From CAIKMD01 sp035277525 (GTDB lineage Bacteria; Pseudomonadota; Alphaproteobacteria; ATCC43930; CGMCC-115725), in assembly GCA_035277525.1 (NCBI GenBank), contig DATEKH010000136.1, positions 1 to 13,345 of the forward strand: 13,345 bases of DNA, given 5' to 3'. Below the pieces are notes generated by a model, which did not search any database, was not told where the DNA came from, and saw only the letters and a program-made list of their open reading frames with translations. A program made the translations under genes and the position numbers. This document shows, in pieces, positions 13,242-13,345 of this stretch (the first letter of the stretch is position 1; each line of letters starts with the position of its first letter).

Positions 13242-13345
13242 TTATGGCTTGGACTTGGCATTGAGGCGCTGCATGAAGCGCGCGACATCGATGACCATGC
13301 GCGAATGCGTGCCGTTGCCGATCTCTTCGATCTCGTCGCGCACCG
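13242..13345 (-). CDS. C-terminal end of an unidentified protein (partial)
   Basis: On the minus strand a frame is open from the window edge to a TAA at 13244-13242, encoding 33 residues. It starts VRDEIEEIGNGTHSRM and ends DVARFMQRLNAKSKP. The amphipathic, charged composition and GC-ending codons look like a genuine protein end. I cannot name a family. It is convergent with the DUF4168 gene; the 133 bases between them hold the hairpin described above and a weak AGGGC/GCCCT dyad (13210-13233). Confidence 0.55.
   Translation of the reverse strand, partial: VRDEIEEIGNGTHSRMVIDVARFMQRLNAKSKP

Noticed and set aside
1..13345. Defence, CRISPR, phage or transposon system
   Set aside because: No spaced direct repeats, transposase, integrase, nuclease or toxin-antitoxin motifs were seen; base composition looks uniform apart from short promoter islands.

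Overview
The window looks like chromosomal DNA of a high-GC alphaproteobacterium. The pointers are a SigF/NrsF-type ECF sigma and membrane anti-sigma pair, a PhaC-type polyhydroxyalkanoate synthase, an OpgC-domain protein, GC-ending codons, and intergenic palindromes built on CCTGAGC...GTCGAAGG and CGGGCTTGATCC cores of the kind scattered through alphaproteobacterial genomes. I see no rRNA, tRNA, CRISPR array, insertion sequence or phage gene. No gene-free stretch exceeds about 230 bases.

Left part (1-6328), metabolic genes: the tail of an unidentified + strand gene, a REP-like inverted repeat, a UbiD-family decarboxylase (-), a divergent gap holding a second palindrome, a PhaC-like synthase (+), a ferritin-like diiron protein (-), and, divergent from it, an Mpo1/DUF962 membrane protein followed by an LLM flavin-dependent monooxygenase (+). 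PhaC, the diiron protein and the Mpo1-like protein all suggest acyl or fatty-acid chemistry, but no single pathway can be assigned.

Right part (6325-13108), the more interesting half: a regulon-like island around sigF-nrsF. Leftward run sigF, nrsF and a TTC38-like TPR protein. Rightward run a tiny secreted protein, a DoxX-like membrane protein, an OpgC-domain membrane protein, a second TTC38-like TPR protein, and a secreted DUF4168 protein. The two TPR proteins are paralogues that align without gaps over about the first 240 residues and carry five histidines at identical residue numbers.

Reading the intergenic regions, I found a recurring element, TGTAACC-N16-CGAA or close to it, at four places: before the left TPR gene, inside sigF upstream of nrsF, before the small secreted protein (N15), and before the DUF4168 gene (CATAACC). 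From memory it matches the motif reported for sigma-F-dependent promoters in Caulobacter. The working model is a sigma-F stress regulon whose outputs are a novel cysteine-free secreted mini-protein, two TTC38-like proteins, an envelope DUF4168 protein, and possibly the DoxX/OpgC operon. The inducing signal is inferred to be heavy metal or oxidative stress by analogy with Caulobacter NrsF; the window itself does not show it.

The right edge contains the C-terminus of a further unidentified - strand gene.
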